A stretch of 64,000 bases of DNA from Cryoendolithus antarcticus (GCA_002077065.1 NAJO01000016.1:744001-808000); one strand, 5' to 3'. Counted from the stretch's first letter, positions 44,081 through 54,109 are shown. The notes: generated by a model not told the origin, from the letters alone. A program made the numbers and translations.

Positions 44081-46687
44081 TCACATCATCATCAACTTTG
44101 TCGTCCGCCGCTCAGCTTTCAGCTCCTTCTGCCCAAGCACTGCCAGTGACGACTTCAGTCCTGCCCCAGCCGCCGGCGCAGCAGGCCCATTCGCCACCCT
44201 GACCTGGCCCCTCATAGCCACCAACGCATGCCGCTCACAAAACACCCGTCCCCCAATCTCAAAATAATCCTCCGCCAACACAACCTGACACTCCACGCAA
44301 GTGAAGCACTTGGGATGGAACTTCCTCTCCCCCACCACTTCTACACCCACTCCCGCACTCCCCAGCCCAAGTCCAGTCGCAGAGCTGACTTCGAGATACT
44401 GACCCTCAATTCCCTTCGCGCACCCTGAGCACAAACTCCCGTTCGCTTCGTGGTAATGCTGCTCGCAGTAAGGCTCGTTGGCGATTACATAGAAGTCTGC
44501 GGTTGCGAAGGGCGCGTGGCAGGTCCGGCAGGTGAAGCAGTGCTTGTGCCAGCGGCCCGTCAGGCGGCCGTCGGCGGCTTTGACGGATTTGCCTTCTATA
44601 GGGAGGGAGCAGCCGCGGCAGGTGGGTTTGGCGGAGGTGGGGGCTGTGGGGCGGCGGAGGGGCGTGGGGTGTAGGAGGGTTGGTTGAGGAGCGGAGACGG
44701 GTTGGGTTGCGGAGCGCTGGAAGGAGGGCATTGGTGGGGTTGGGGTGAGGATATGGTTGGGAGGGGCCGGCGAGCGGGAGCGCGGGAGAGGTGGGATGGA
44801 GGTTGAAGGTGGCGGTGGGCGTTGTGCGCCGGCGCTGCTTTTAGAGCGAGGCCGGGGTGCTGGCAGCGGCGAAGGAGCACGGTAAGGGTCGTACTCTCGT
44901 GGCATGGCAATTGCTGATTGCTGGTGTGTCGCGAGAGAAGCAAGCGGTGCAGTCATTGACCGAGTTGGCTCCGCGCGCAGTGGCTGATCCGACTGCGCAG
45001 AAGGTCTCCGTCGATTCATCGCCGGATCCATGGGCGACTCAGGCGGCATGTCGAAGCCGAGGGGAGCAGGAGGTGGAGTCACTGGCGCCGGCTCTACGGC
45101 TACAGCACGAGGTCGAGCAAGTGTCTGAGGCGGCGACCTTCTTGCTGGCTGCTCAGCACGCATGCCTGGCTTCTCTGACCCAGGGTTCTTGACTTTGAGA
45201 CTTGGGACCCGCATGCCTTCGTCATCCCCGTACGGTGCCGCGCCAGCTCGTAAAGGTGAGAACGTGTCGATGCTGCTGGCTGCGCTCTCGACTGGACTCG
45301 GGCCTGTGCTGCTATGCGCATATGACGACTTTGTGGACCCTGCTGATGAGGAGGACTCGGAGGGCGCATGTGACCGCTCGGCCCGGTGTTGTGCGACTGC
45401 AGCTGGTACTGGAGGTGCATTCTGCAGACGTGGGTCTGTCCTGTCGCCCGGTCTCAAAGTTGCCATGGGCAGTTGCGAGGGTGCAGTCTTGGATCCAGTC
45501 GTCAAGGTCGGCCTTCGTTCTCTACCGGATCTCAACGCGGGCTCACTGGGCACTCTAGACAGACTATTTGCAGGAGCAGGCTCATCCTGACTCTCTTGCC
45601 GCAATGGAAAGGTCCGACTTCTGTCAGTACTCCGCAAAGGCACAGGTGGCTGAGAAGGCGAGAAAGTGGAAGGCATAGCAGACATCGGCTCCTCGCTGAT
45701 CTCCGCCTTGAATGCTGCAGACAGCACCTCCGCCTCCTGTGGTCGGGCCGGTCGTTGAGGCGGCGCCTTCTTCAAATGCTCCGCCTGCATCGCTCCGAAG
45801 CCCTTTTGAGGCAGCCTGGGCGACGGTGGTATCTCCTCGTCCCGCCTCACGCTCTGAAGAGGGAACCGAGGCTCTCGTCCATCACGACTGGATTTCCGTT
45901 TTGCTGCTAGCGATGTCGTACTCTTCGTGGTATTTGACCCCTGCGCGCCTGCACTGTTCGAAGCATCACGAGTAGGAAATGGGTTCGGCGGAGGCTGCAT
46001 ATCTTCCCTGTCGCCATGGCTTGTGGCTGGCCTCCCTACTCGCGTACTGCCTCGAGAAGGTGCTCGTTCGCTGTTCGGTGTTTGCCTACCACTGCTTGTC
46101 GATGGTCTGCTACCTACACTACCAGGAGGTGGGAGGAATGGCGGGAATGCACAGTCGTACCCTCCAGTCAGCTCAGGACTGGGCGGCCGCATGTCGAACA
46201 GGCGGGGCATAGGGCTGGTCATGCTCCTCGTCATGCCTGGCTTGCTCGTATTGCTACCGCGTGAGGCGGTGCTCAATGCGGGCGACAGAGGCGACTGTGA
46301 TCGTGGCTGCGGTACTAGGAAGGGTTGATTGGCCGCATCAGGGTTTATCCGCGGCGGTGCAGTCCTCATTGTCCTAGGTGGTGGCTGCGAAGTCCCTGAC
46401 CCGATGGTGGGAGCTCTGACCCTTGTCTGCGGCGTCGCCTGCTGACTTGGGTATGCGATTGGACTGGGCATAGCTGGCGCTTTGTGTCCACTCGCGTTCA
46501 TCTGGCGGAGAGTGAAGGGATTGCTCAAGCTGGAGGGAGCCGCTCGAGGTGATATCGGTCCATCGCGGCAGATGTGCTCGCCCATGGATGCTATCTCAAT
46601 CTCTTTCCCGCAGTTCGAACATTTGATCGCGGGCAGGAAGCTGGCCGGTCGTCCGCCGCCTGCGGACAAAGCCGCTGCCAGAGACAT
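44081..46687 (-). CDS. LIM-domain protein (paxillin-like architecture)
   Basis: Single exon, about 868 residues from the ATG at 46687 (MSLAAALSAGGG); the frame upstream begins only with a TTG. The N-terminal zinc-binding motif is KCSNCGKEIEIASMGEHIC. About 600 residues of Pro/Ser/Arg-rich disordered sequence follow. Two LIM domains occupy the last ~170 residues: LIM1 CRGCSLPIEGK with WHKHCFTCRTCHAPF and YCEQHYHE; LIM2 CSGCAKGIEG with FHPKCFTCVECQVVL and FCERH. LIM modules are protein-binding zinc fingers. An unstructured N-terminus with C-terminal LIMs resembles yeast Pxl1, a polarity and cytokinesis scaffold tied to Rho/Cdc42; orthology is tentative. The N-terminal CxxC..HxxxC motif is not part of classical paxillin. 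Confidence 0.88.
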   Translation of the reverse strand: MSLAAALSAGGGRPASFLPAIKCSNCGKEIEIASMGEHICRDGPISPRAAPSSLSNPFTLRQMNASGHKAPAMPSPIAYPSQQATPQTRVRAPTIGSGTSQPPPRTMRTAPPRINPDAANQPFLVPQPRSQSPLSPALSTASRGSNTSKPGMTRSMTSPMPRLFDMRPPSPELTGGYDCAFPPFLPPPGSVGSRPSTSSGRQTPNSERAPSRGSTRVGRPATSHGDREDMQPPPNPFPTRDASNSAGAQGSNTTKSTTSLAAKRKSSRDGREPRFPLQSVRRDEEIPPSPRLPQKGFGAMQAEHLKKAPPQRPARPQEAEVLSAAFKAEISEEPMSAMPSTFSPSQPPVPLRSTDRSRTFPLRQESQDEPAPANSLSRVPSEPALRSGRERRPTLTTGSKTAPSQLPMATLRPGDRTDPRLQNAPPVPAAVAQHRAERSHAPSESSSSAGSTKSSYAHSSTGPSPVESAASSIDTFSPLRAGAAPYGDDEGMRVPSLKVKNPGSEKPGMRAEQPARRSPPQTLARPRAVAVEPAPVTPPPAPLGFDMPPESPMDPAMNRRRPSAQSDQPLRAEPTRSMTAPLASLATHQQSAIAMPREYDPYRAPSPLPAPRPRSKSSAGAQRPPPPSTSIPPLPRSRSPAPPNHILTPTPPMPSFQRSATQPVSAPQPTLLHPTPLRRPTAPTSAKPTCRGCSLPIEGKSVKAADGRLTGRWHKHCFTCRTCHAPFATADFYVIANEPYCEQHYHEANGSLCSGCAKGIEGQYLEVSSATGLGLGSAGVGVEVVGERKFHPKCFTCVECQVVLAEDYFEIGGRVFCERHALVAMRGQVRVANGPAAPAAGAGLKSSLAVLGQKELKAERRTTKLMMM

Positions 46688-48830
46688 GGCCGTTGTGGTG
46701 TAGCGGTCGTTCAAGCAGGAGCATTCAGCTATGCTGTGTCGCTAGCATTGCTGATCAAGGCGGGGATGTCGCGCGAGCAAATCCGTACGAGACCGCGGCC
46801 AGTCGCGAGGTCGCCTAGGAAGGTCCTAGTCGGATCTTCGCCGGTCCAAGTATTCTAGGTCCACACCACAGATGGCAAAAGATTATTTAGCACTCCCAGC
46901 AAGGCCGTAAAATATGCAAGAACGCTATCAACCTGAACAGCAGTAACGGAAGAACAGCAATTGCAGCAACGAGATCGTGGTGCTAAGGTTCGAAGGGAAG
47001 CACGGCAGGCTGAAGAGGCGCGAGGATAAGAAAGGACATGCGACTAGATAGGGACAAGATGCGAGCGCCACGAACGGCGAGAAGGCGTGTAGCAATGGAT
47101 CGACATGGGCTGTTGGCGGCGGTCAACAAGACGGGCGCTTCGATTGTTCGGCTCAGGGTAGCGGTGCTTCGTTGTGGGTGGTCCCGAAGCAGTGCGCTAT
47201 GTGAAATGAGATGGACAATGCGCGACTTACCCCTGGCGTCTGGCTTGACGTGTGCTCGTGCATCGGCGCGAGTACAACGAGGTGATAGGTCGTGATGACC
47301 TGGAGATGTGCCTATCAGCGATGCTTCATCTACGCGTGACCGGTAGTCGAGCGAGTGTCCTCGAAGAATCGATCTGCCGTGCGATAGAGATGCCATCTGC
47401 TTGATGAGGTCTTCAGATTCTCCCCTTGGCAAGCTTCCCCTGCCCAGCCGCATGCAATGCAGCAGCGGCAGCGGCTCGTCGCGCAACCTTGCGCTTGGCC
47501 GAATGGCGACAAATTCTCCGGCGAACCATGTAATCGACCTTACTTGCCTTCTCCGCTTTGTCCATGATCTTCTCCAACAGCGATGAAGCATTACTGGCAT
47601 TCACTGGAGCTCGGAGGGAAATCAAGATCGACTCCCGCAAGGTTTCAGGTGGCTCGACGAGTCCACGAGCAGACCATATATCCCCAGACCCCCTCAAGAT
47701 GGCGCCATGGCCGCACCCAACCCACATATGCACAGACGCGAGACAACTCGAGCTTAGGGCAGCAAGACAATCAAGCTATGACCCTCAAAGCGCCGTGATG
47801 AACTTGAAGCTGTTGCGTTGCAGTCGCCAAGAGTCATCTCCATGATCTCCACGACATCGGGCTGTCGACGATGCGCCAACACTGCCATAGTGATCGTCGA
47901 CCCGGCAGATCGCTCGGTGATGAGGCCGTTAAGACAGCGGGCATCATGCTCCTTACGTAGACTGCAAGAATAGGTGAGTTCGCAACGGCTTTCTGAAATT
48001 TGGTAGCGGGCTGGTGGTGGCGTCTTTGGCAAGGCTCGAAATAGAGCGATTGTTCACGAGTCGACTGTCATCACGATCGCGGTCCCATGCTCATCGTGCG
48101 CTTGAGTTCCCGAGTCGGCGAGTTGTAGATGTAAATGTCCCGGACAGCGGTGGTCACATTATCCGCGCATGTGTTGCACAACAGCATAGACCCCGTATGC
48201 GGGTACCAAGATCATGCAGACAGACGACGTCGAATTACATGCGGAGATAGTCGAGCAGTGCCAGAAAAGCAGTGCTCACATCAGAGGACTGATCGCAGGA
48301 GTGCAACATTGTCGCCGCATTGCTAGGACTCTCGTTTCGTACCGCTGAAGGCTATCAAGCTCAAGCCTGGACTCCCAGATCTCAATGAAGGTCGAGGGCA
48401 TACCAGGTCGTCTGACGAACTTGGGAAGACTTCAAGTAACAGCGGATCCGAACGAATCGACTGGCACATCTGCCATGATTTGGCCGTGCCACGGGCAGTC
48501 TACACGGATGTTGGCCCACGATGAGTCTCATGCTGTCAGTCCGGAGGACTCTTGCAACGGGCAGGCAGCTGGCTTAATGCGCCGACTCAGAAGCGGTCAA
48601 GTGAGGGGGCTGCCAATGATGGGACGAAGCTGGAGTGAGTGATCACAGTGAGTGAGGACAAGCTAGTAAATAGTCATATGCGCCTTGCTCTACAAGTATA
48701 CGGTAAGTCACGCGAGCCACCATCCTCTCACTGCGACTTTACCACCCCTCTACTACCTCCTTTCACATCATAAGCCAGCACGCCTATCGTGCGTACAAGA
48801 ACACTGATAGCTTGCAACACCACAACAATC
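46688..48830. other. Long intergenic region with uncertain coding traces
   Basis: 2.1 kb between the start of the LIM gene and the start of the broken BTB gene. One minus-strand interval (47413-48032) has coding-like segments and is listed separately. Nothing else is supported. Confidence 0.4.
47413..48032 (-). other. Possible coding remnant, unknown family
   Basis: Two neighbouring minus-strand frames look protein-like but are separated by stops. The upstream one reads HDARCLNGLITERS, then VLAHRRQPDVVEIMEMTL, and is preceded by an acceptor-like TTCTTGCAG. The downstream one (to 47413) reads SLLEKIMDKAEKASKVDY, then a strongly basic MVRRRICRHSAKRKVARRAA. No intron with good signals joins them in frame, and no family is recognised. 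It could be a decayed gene, two exons of a gene I cannot resolve, or chance. Confidence 0.25.
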
Positions 48831-50470
48831 ATGGCATCCTCATTCTCACCGACAGATTTGCCAGGGGGAGCACCTCCCCGCGAAGACTCGCCCCCGCCAG
48901 CACCACCACAATCGCCATCGCCGTCATCTCCGGAACCGTCAGCCCCGCTTTCGCCCTTCTACCAGACTGTCCTTGTAGGCGTATCCGCATCAGCACCTGC
49001 ATCTGCGGCGGTAGTCGAATCGCCAGGCCAGACACCGCTCCATTTGACGCCTGAAGCGACATCCGAGCCGCCATTGCGCCTCATATCTGAGCTGTTGAGC
49101 GAGCCGGTGTCAAAGCCGACTTTCCAGCCTCCAGCGGACTTGAGCTGCGAGCCTACATGCGAGGGTCCAATCGAAATGGTGGCCACGCAGAAAGTCATGA
49201 CCCCGGAAGCGACCCCTCTGCGCGAGATCGAACGTATGCAGAGCGTGGTGTCCACAACAGAGAAAGAGACGCCTGTGCGTGAGATCGAGCGTATGCAGAG
49301 CGTGGTGTCCACGACGGAGAAAGCGACGCCTCTGCGGGAGATCGAGCGCATCCAGAGCGTGATATCCACGACAGAGACAGCAACGCCTGCGCACGAGATT
49401 GAGCGTACGGAGAGCGTAGTGTCCATCACAGAGACAGCAACGCCTGCGCACGAGATCGAGCGAACGGAGGGCGTGGTCTCCATCACAGAGAACGCGACGC
49501 CGGCACGTCAGAGCGAACCCGTGGAACAGGGGATGCTGAAGATAGAGCAAGATGCGCCGGCGTCAGAAGTGAAGATCGCAAAGGTCACGAAGCCAGCAAA
49601 TAAGTCTAGCACGTTCAAGCGACCTGCTGAAAGCGAGGCGATGAGCAGCCGCCCTACCAAACAGAAGTCTCTGCAAAACACGGAGTGAGCGCACACCTCC
49701 TCCACGATAGTACAAAGACTGACCATTCCCAGCCTCGGCCCACGCACGCTCAAGCTCTACACTGAGCATGCATCAAGCAGGGTCCCCATCACCGTCCACC
49801 TCAAACCCCCTCGTACGACACTCCGTACTGCTCCAAAGCATCATCGATAACGCCGCCCAGTCCGGCACAAAGCCGCTCATCAAAATCGAACCAGAACTCG
49901 AGCCCGTCAAGGCCGAAAACCCAGCCCCCACCATCACGCTGCTCGGTGACTCCTTGATCCTTGCTGGCTACGACGTCGATCTCCTAGGCATGATTCAGCA
50001 GTTTCGTCTACACCGGCAAGATCTCCAGCCGCCGCGAAGGCGACACTGACATTGATACTCCCAAGGATCCAGAGTGGGCTCGCCTCTTCAGCGCCTGGAC
50101 AATGGGCGCGCGCCTCCAGTCCACAAGCTTCATGGACGCCGTAAGCGATGCTATCGTAGCGAAGCTGCCCGTCAGCATGTTAGCTGCGTCTCTCGACGAG
50201 GAGCTCCTAGCTCACGCCGGGCAGGAGTCGGCGATGCGCAGACTGCTGGTGGACATTGTGGCGCTGGCGTGGACGGATGGGAGTTTTGAGTTGGAGAGTC
50301 TAAGCGCTGGCGATGAGCATTTCCGGCTCATGGCTTTGCTGCTGCTTAGGAAGACGGGGACGATAACTGCTAAGCCCAGGAAGATGTGGTTTAAGAAGAA
50401 AGCGCCCTGTGAGTATCACTCGTATGTTGCGAGTGGGGAGCCGTGCGACAGGGAGATATCTGGGCGGTGA
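48831..50470 (+). pseudogene. BTB/POZ gene broken by two single-base frameshifts
   Basis: Exon 1 (48831..49684) starts MASSFSPTDLPGG. It has a Pro/Ser-rich head, five 19-residue repeats and a Lys-rich end. A 48-nt intron (GTGAGC..CTGACC..CCCAG, 49685-49732, phase 2) leads into the BTB start (SSRVPITVHL). The frame is lost at a C5 run (49806-49810); the next frame carries LVRHSVLLQSIIDNAAQSG to DVDLLGMIQQF. It is lost again at a T3 run (50002-50004); the third frame continues VYTGKISSRREGD, FMDAVSDAIVAKL and ends CEYHSYVASGEPCDREISGR at 50470. Alignment with the intact paralogue at 12.5-13.4 kb shows the three pieces are collinear. Each break looks like one extra base. Sequencing error in homopolymers is the alternative; if so this is an intact gene of about 500 residues. 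Confidence 0.75.
49209..49493 (+). repeat. 57-nt coding minisatellite, five tandem copies
   Basis: Five in-frame 57-nt units within exon 1 of the broken BTB gene. The consensus unit is ATPLREIERMQSVVSTTEK (19 residues). Copies 1-3 keep REIERMQ or REIERIQ; copies 4-5 share HEIERTE and SITE, so two sub-families arose by separate duplications. A sixth copy decays after ATPAR. All units keep the reading frame. Confidence 0.9.
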
Positions 50471-50521
50471 TGGGAGGGGGATGAGGATGGTGAATAGTGA
50501 ACAGTCTGGATGGCCAGGTGG

Positions 50522-50650
50522 TCTAAGTGGCTGGCGATAGGCAGCAACTACGCCGAGAACAAGAGATACTTCCTCCAGAGTGGCGGCAGGTACCATATGC
50601 ATGTCCAGAGCAACGAGCCATGCTACAAACGAACACTCCCCAGAGACTAG
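50522..50650 (+). pseudogene. C-terminal fragment of a third BTB paralogue
   Basis: 50 nt after the broken BTB gene, a 43-codon plus-strand frame ends GGRYHMHVQSNEPCYKRT shortly before TAG at 50648-50650. This matches the C-terminal signature of the intact paralogue (CRYHSHVESNKPCYKTMF), and the preceding AENKRYFLQ corresponds to its AEAKGYFGQ. No BTB core is present upstream in any frame, so only the last ~40 codons of a tandem copy survive. It has no start codon of its own. Confidence 0.6.
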
Positions 50651-51028
50651 ATAGGACGGACTGACGGGACAGATGTACTGCTGCCACGCTGGGCCTCGTG
50701 GCAGTAGATTGGCATGCAATGAAGGCGAGCTACATTAGATCTCCAGATTGCAATATGCTAAGTCTAGATGCTGTAGTCCTTGCTGGATCAATGCTCGATG
50801 GTAGCATCCCTAAGTGCGGCTCTTGAATGGAGTGAGCGTTACGTTCCATAGTCCGATGTGCTTTGTCCCGTTGCTGCTGTTCCCTAGCAATGATTGCCAT
50901 TGAAGTCAGCGCGAGTCGTGTAAAGTACCTAATGCCAAGCCCGCCGTTTAGAGCTCCAATAAAAATCTCGGCTTCACCTTCGCTATCGACCTCTCGATCA
51001 TCCGTTGATACAGCAAAACCCACTCACA
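50651..51028. promoter_or_regulatory. Upstream region of NHP2
   Basis: 378 nt between the BTB fragment and NHP2. No gene. Presumed promoter; no clear TATA, as usual for ribosome-biogenesis genes. Confidence 0.35.
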
Positions 51029-51795
51029 ATGGCGAACGACAAATCAGAGTCGGAGCTGCGCGAGAAAAAGGAGAAGAAGGACAAGAAGCGCAAGCACGAG
51101 GAGGTTGCCGCTGATGGAGACGACGCAGCAGCAGCCGCAAAGAAGGAAAAGAAAAAGAAGCGCAAGTCCGAGGTCGTAGATGTTGATGACACCATCGTTA
51201 CCGATGCGCCGGCCGCTACGTCGACTGCGGTCGTTGCAGTGAAGGACGAGGAGGATGAGAAGAAGGATCTGAAGATGGTAATCCCGGTTTCTGCCCTCGT
51301 CCCATTCGCGAATCCATTGGCGGACGAGAAGCAGCAGAAGAAAGTACTGAAGGGCGTGAAGCGAGGTTCGTCTGATGTAAGATGTACTCCTGTACGCAGC
51401 TCACTAACATCCTTCTTCCAGCCGCGAAGCACAAGTCCCTCAAACGCGGCGTCAAAGAAGTCGTCAAAGCCATCCGCAAATCCCCCGCTTCGAATCCATC
51501 TCTCGCACCAACCACTCTCCCCAACGGCATCGTCATCCTCGCAGCCGATATTTCACCCATGGACGTCATCTCGCACATTCCAGTCCTGTGCGAGGACCAT
51601 GGCATCCCGTATATCTTCGTGCCGAGCAGAGCTGAGCTCGGAGCTGCAGGGAGCACGAAGAGACCGACTAGTGTTGTGATGTGTACGCCAGGCCAGGGTA
51701 AGGGAGCCAAGGAAGGCGAGAAGGCGGAGTGGGAGGAGGGGTTTGGGGAGTTGCATAAGGTGGCGCTGAAGTTGGGGCAGCATGTGCTTGTCTAA
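51029..51795 (+). CDS. NHP2: H/ACA snoRNP protein NHP2 (L7Ae family)
   Basis: Two exons, 51029..51365 and 51422..51795, 56-nt phase-1 intron (GTTCGT..CTTCCAG); 236 residues. NHP2 is a core protein of H/ACA snoRNPs, which pseudouridylate rRNA and snRNA in the nucleolus. The first ~85 residues are an unusually long Lys/Glu-rich charged extension (yeast Nhp2 is about 156 residues), probably nucleolar targeting. The L7Ae fold follows: VKEVVKAIRKSP, the core IVILAADISPMDVISHIPVL, IPYIFVPSRAELG and an end KVALKLGQHVLV. The donor is non-consensus GTTCGT, also used in TIM9. Start at ATG 51029 (MANDKSESEL) rather than 24 nt upstream. Confidence 0.9.
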
Positions 51796-52170
51796 GAGAG
51801 ACACTGGGATGCGTGGAAGTTTTCGTCTGGTGTTTGAGGCGTACTGGGAGAACACGAATGTCGATACTTGGAGTACCTGGGAGTGTATGAGATATGTACA
51901 GAGCAACATTTTTCAGCAGCTTTCATCCAATACCGACTGTCTGAACAAGACCAGTACGCCGCATCTCAGAACTCCCGCATCTGAGGTGTTCCAGCATCAC
52001 AAGAGTAAAGCTTCTCGCAAGTGATGGTAGGAACCAGAGACATGGGGAATATCACCTTGCTGATGCCTGATCCAGATCGATACATATATGCGACGTCCGA
52101 ACGATGCAAAGCTACATGTCAGGCTCAAGCTTCACATTTTGGTAGTCAGATACTCTGTCTCCACCGATGA
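51796..52170. other. Intergenic
   Basis: 375 nt downstream of NHP2 with no supported frame; presumably the NHP2 3' UTR and upstream sequence of the next open frame. Confidence 0.4.
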
Positions 52171-53178
52171 TTGACAGACCTCCACCCCAGGACTTGCCTT
52201 TACGCAGTCGAGAAGCAAAATAGAACTCAGGACACACAGCTTCAGAATCCCGAACACAGTCCTGGCTGCTGCATCGAGACCAGTCAACCCCAGGGTGGTC
52301 GCATAATCTGCGTCGAAGGAGCACAGCCAGATCCCTCAGCACGGCAAGCTGAAATTCCCTTCGTATCGTCTCACCCTCATGGAGTCCGGCGTTCCCACCA
52401 TCCTTTCCCGTCCGCCATTGCCGCACCTGAATCCCAAGAGCTGCTACGCATCGCCGCTCAGGCACTAATGCTCCTCGAAGAACGGGAAGGTCCGCAGCGC
52501 AATGAGCCGGCTGCCGATGAGGCTCGTCGTAAGACTGAGCACTTTGCAGGTACTGACGTAGGCGCGAGAAACCCCACGGCATCGTCAAACGTCGCGCTGC
52601 CGCCCGCTACTGGCAACGGTGGGTCTTTGCCAGGAGGCTATCCAAATGGTGAATATGATCATTTTGGTCCGCGACACTACCCGCCGTTGCCGAAGGGGGG
52701 GCGGGAGCGCGACCTCAGCCCCCTGGAGGAGGTCGCTGCTGGAATTGACACTGCAGAACAGACATCTATGGCAATGCTGCCGAGTCGTGAGAATTCAGAT
52801 CAGTCATCCGGCCGCCAGGCTACAGCGCATCCAGCGAGTAGACAGGCAGCACAGCCGAAACGTATCTGCAGCCGGACAATCACGGGCTTCTATCCGAACG
52901 GCAGCCACGATCCCGGTGGCCCACTTTGGTCCGCTGACAAGTCTGATGCTGGCGATCAGGCTGCTGAACCAGCGGCCGGTCCTGCAGATCGTGGAACAGC
53001 AGATGCGGCAGCGCTGCCGTCCCGATTCAAAAACGCCGCGGAGTTGGCGGGCGGCGGAGGGACGGCGGCGAAGATGAGGACGGGATTGCAGACCGGATGG
53101 ACGATCGTTGAGTTGGTCATGAGCGACGCTGTTATTCTGCCCTGGCGATCTAGGCGCCAAGTAAGTCTGCCAGCTTGA
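52171..53178 (+). CDS. Hypothetical protein, long open frame of unknown function
   Basis: Uninterrupted 335-codon frame. The product is hydrophilic and Ala/Gly/Pro/Gln-rich, without signal peptide, membrane segment or known domain. One short helical stretch (ESQELLRIAAQALMLLEERE) is followed by two related motifs about 95 residues apart: GGYPNGEYDHFGP and GFYPNGSHDPGGP, suggesting an internal duplication. Frame length in about 55% GC sequence favours a real gene, but the start is uncertain and its last 29 nt overlap the antisense end of the dehalogenase pseudogene. It may also be a fragment. Confidence 0.4.
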   Translation: MTDLHPRTCLYAVEKQNRTQDTQLQNPEHSPGCCIETSQPQGGRIICVEGAQPDPSARQAEIPFVSSHPHGVRRSHHPFPSAIAAPESQELLRIAAQALMLLEEREGPQRNEPAADEARRKTEHFAGTDVGARNPTASSNVALPPATGNGGSLPGGYPNGEYDHFGPRHYPPLPKGGRERDLSPLEEVAAGIDTAEQTSMAMLPSRENSDQSSGRQATAHPASRQAAQPKRICSRTITGFYPNGSHDPGGPLWSADKSDAGDQAAEPAAGPADRGTADAAALPSRFKNAAELAGGGGTAAKMRTGLQTGWTIVELVMSDAVILPWRSRRQVSLPA

Positions 53179-54109
53179 GTAGACCGCCATTTGCCTTGGG
53201 CGCTGTGTATTGATCACCATCAAGATCAACAAGGATGTCATTCTCGACCTTCACCTTGCTCATATCCTCCTTTGGGTCTTCAGACCAGCGTTGAATATAC
53301 GCAGTGTGCATGCTACTACATCTGCGTCAGTCGCATCACGAAACTAATCACACCTCGTCCCTCCGAGCTCGACTTATACTTCCTTCGCAGCTCTGAGATC
53401 ATAAGCATGCGCAGCGACCATCATGCACTCCTCCGGCTTTACTTTGAGGAGTTACATTGCTCTACGATATATCCTAGAATCCGGCTTGGTGAGACCGAGT
53501 AGTTCGCTCGAGAGCAGTAGATCAACGTTCACGCCTGCTGACTTCGTGATATCGATTTGAAGGCGAGGGGTACCGTTCGCAAGCACAAGACTGACATGAT
53601 GAGTGACATAGTCGGCCAACACTGACCGTTATGGATTCTTAGACATCAAATTTCCATCTCAACTTCTCAAGCGCTGGTCTGACATCGGGCCATACTGTTC
53701 ATCACATGGTCAATTACCCGCATTTGTACTTTCAGTCTTGCAAATCTGGCAAGGCACCTTTCTGCCAGTGCCACGCCTGCACGCATTCCGCGATCTCCCA
53801 TTGCAGGTCGCGTTTCTTCAGATTGTACTTCGAGCCCAGCAGACTGTCCAGCGTCCTTCGGTGCGTCTGGTCGATGTCTTCGGCGGGCAAACCTGCTTTA
53901 AAACGAGCCTTGATCCCGTCGAAGAAGGCTTGCCGCCGGTCGAGAGCTAGCTCGGAGACTTCTGCGTGACTCTTGCGGCCGGTGACTTGGTTCAGTAAGT
54001 AGATTAGCGGGTTGAGAACAGCGGTATGCCAGTCGAGACAGGTGCCCAGGAGGTCGAATATGAGGGCTTTGACAGGCGGTGCTTCCGCGGCTGATGACGA
54101 CGATGCCAT
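53150..54109 (-). pseudogene. Type II haloacid dehalogenase-like gene, disabled
   Basis: HAD-superfamily hydrolase of the 2-haloacid dehalogenase type. Exon 1 (53758..54109, from MASSSSAAEAPP) has the nucleophile loop ALIFDLLGTCLDWHTA, and its 63-nt intron (53695-53757) splices cleanly to VWPDVRPALEKLRWKFDV. Lesions follow. The frame runs into TAA at 53639-53641 with no splice that fits the phase of the next conserved block (LANGTPRLQIDITKSAG, SSELLGLTKPDSRIY). An in-frame TAA (53452-53454) replaces a codon between YRRAM and LLKVKPEECMMVAAHAYD. The last junction (near 53379) also fails in phase before MHTAYIQRWSEDP, and the reading ends LLKLADLLGA at 53150. All catalytic blocks are still readable, so loss is recent. 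Confidence 0.75.

Noticed and set aside
46983..47600. 205-codon minus-strand frame downstream of the LIM gene start
   Set aside because: Arg/Ser/Leu-rich shadow-type composition with no motif; overlaps another frame with better protein character.
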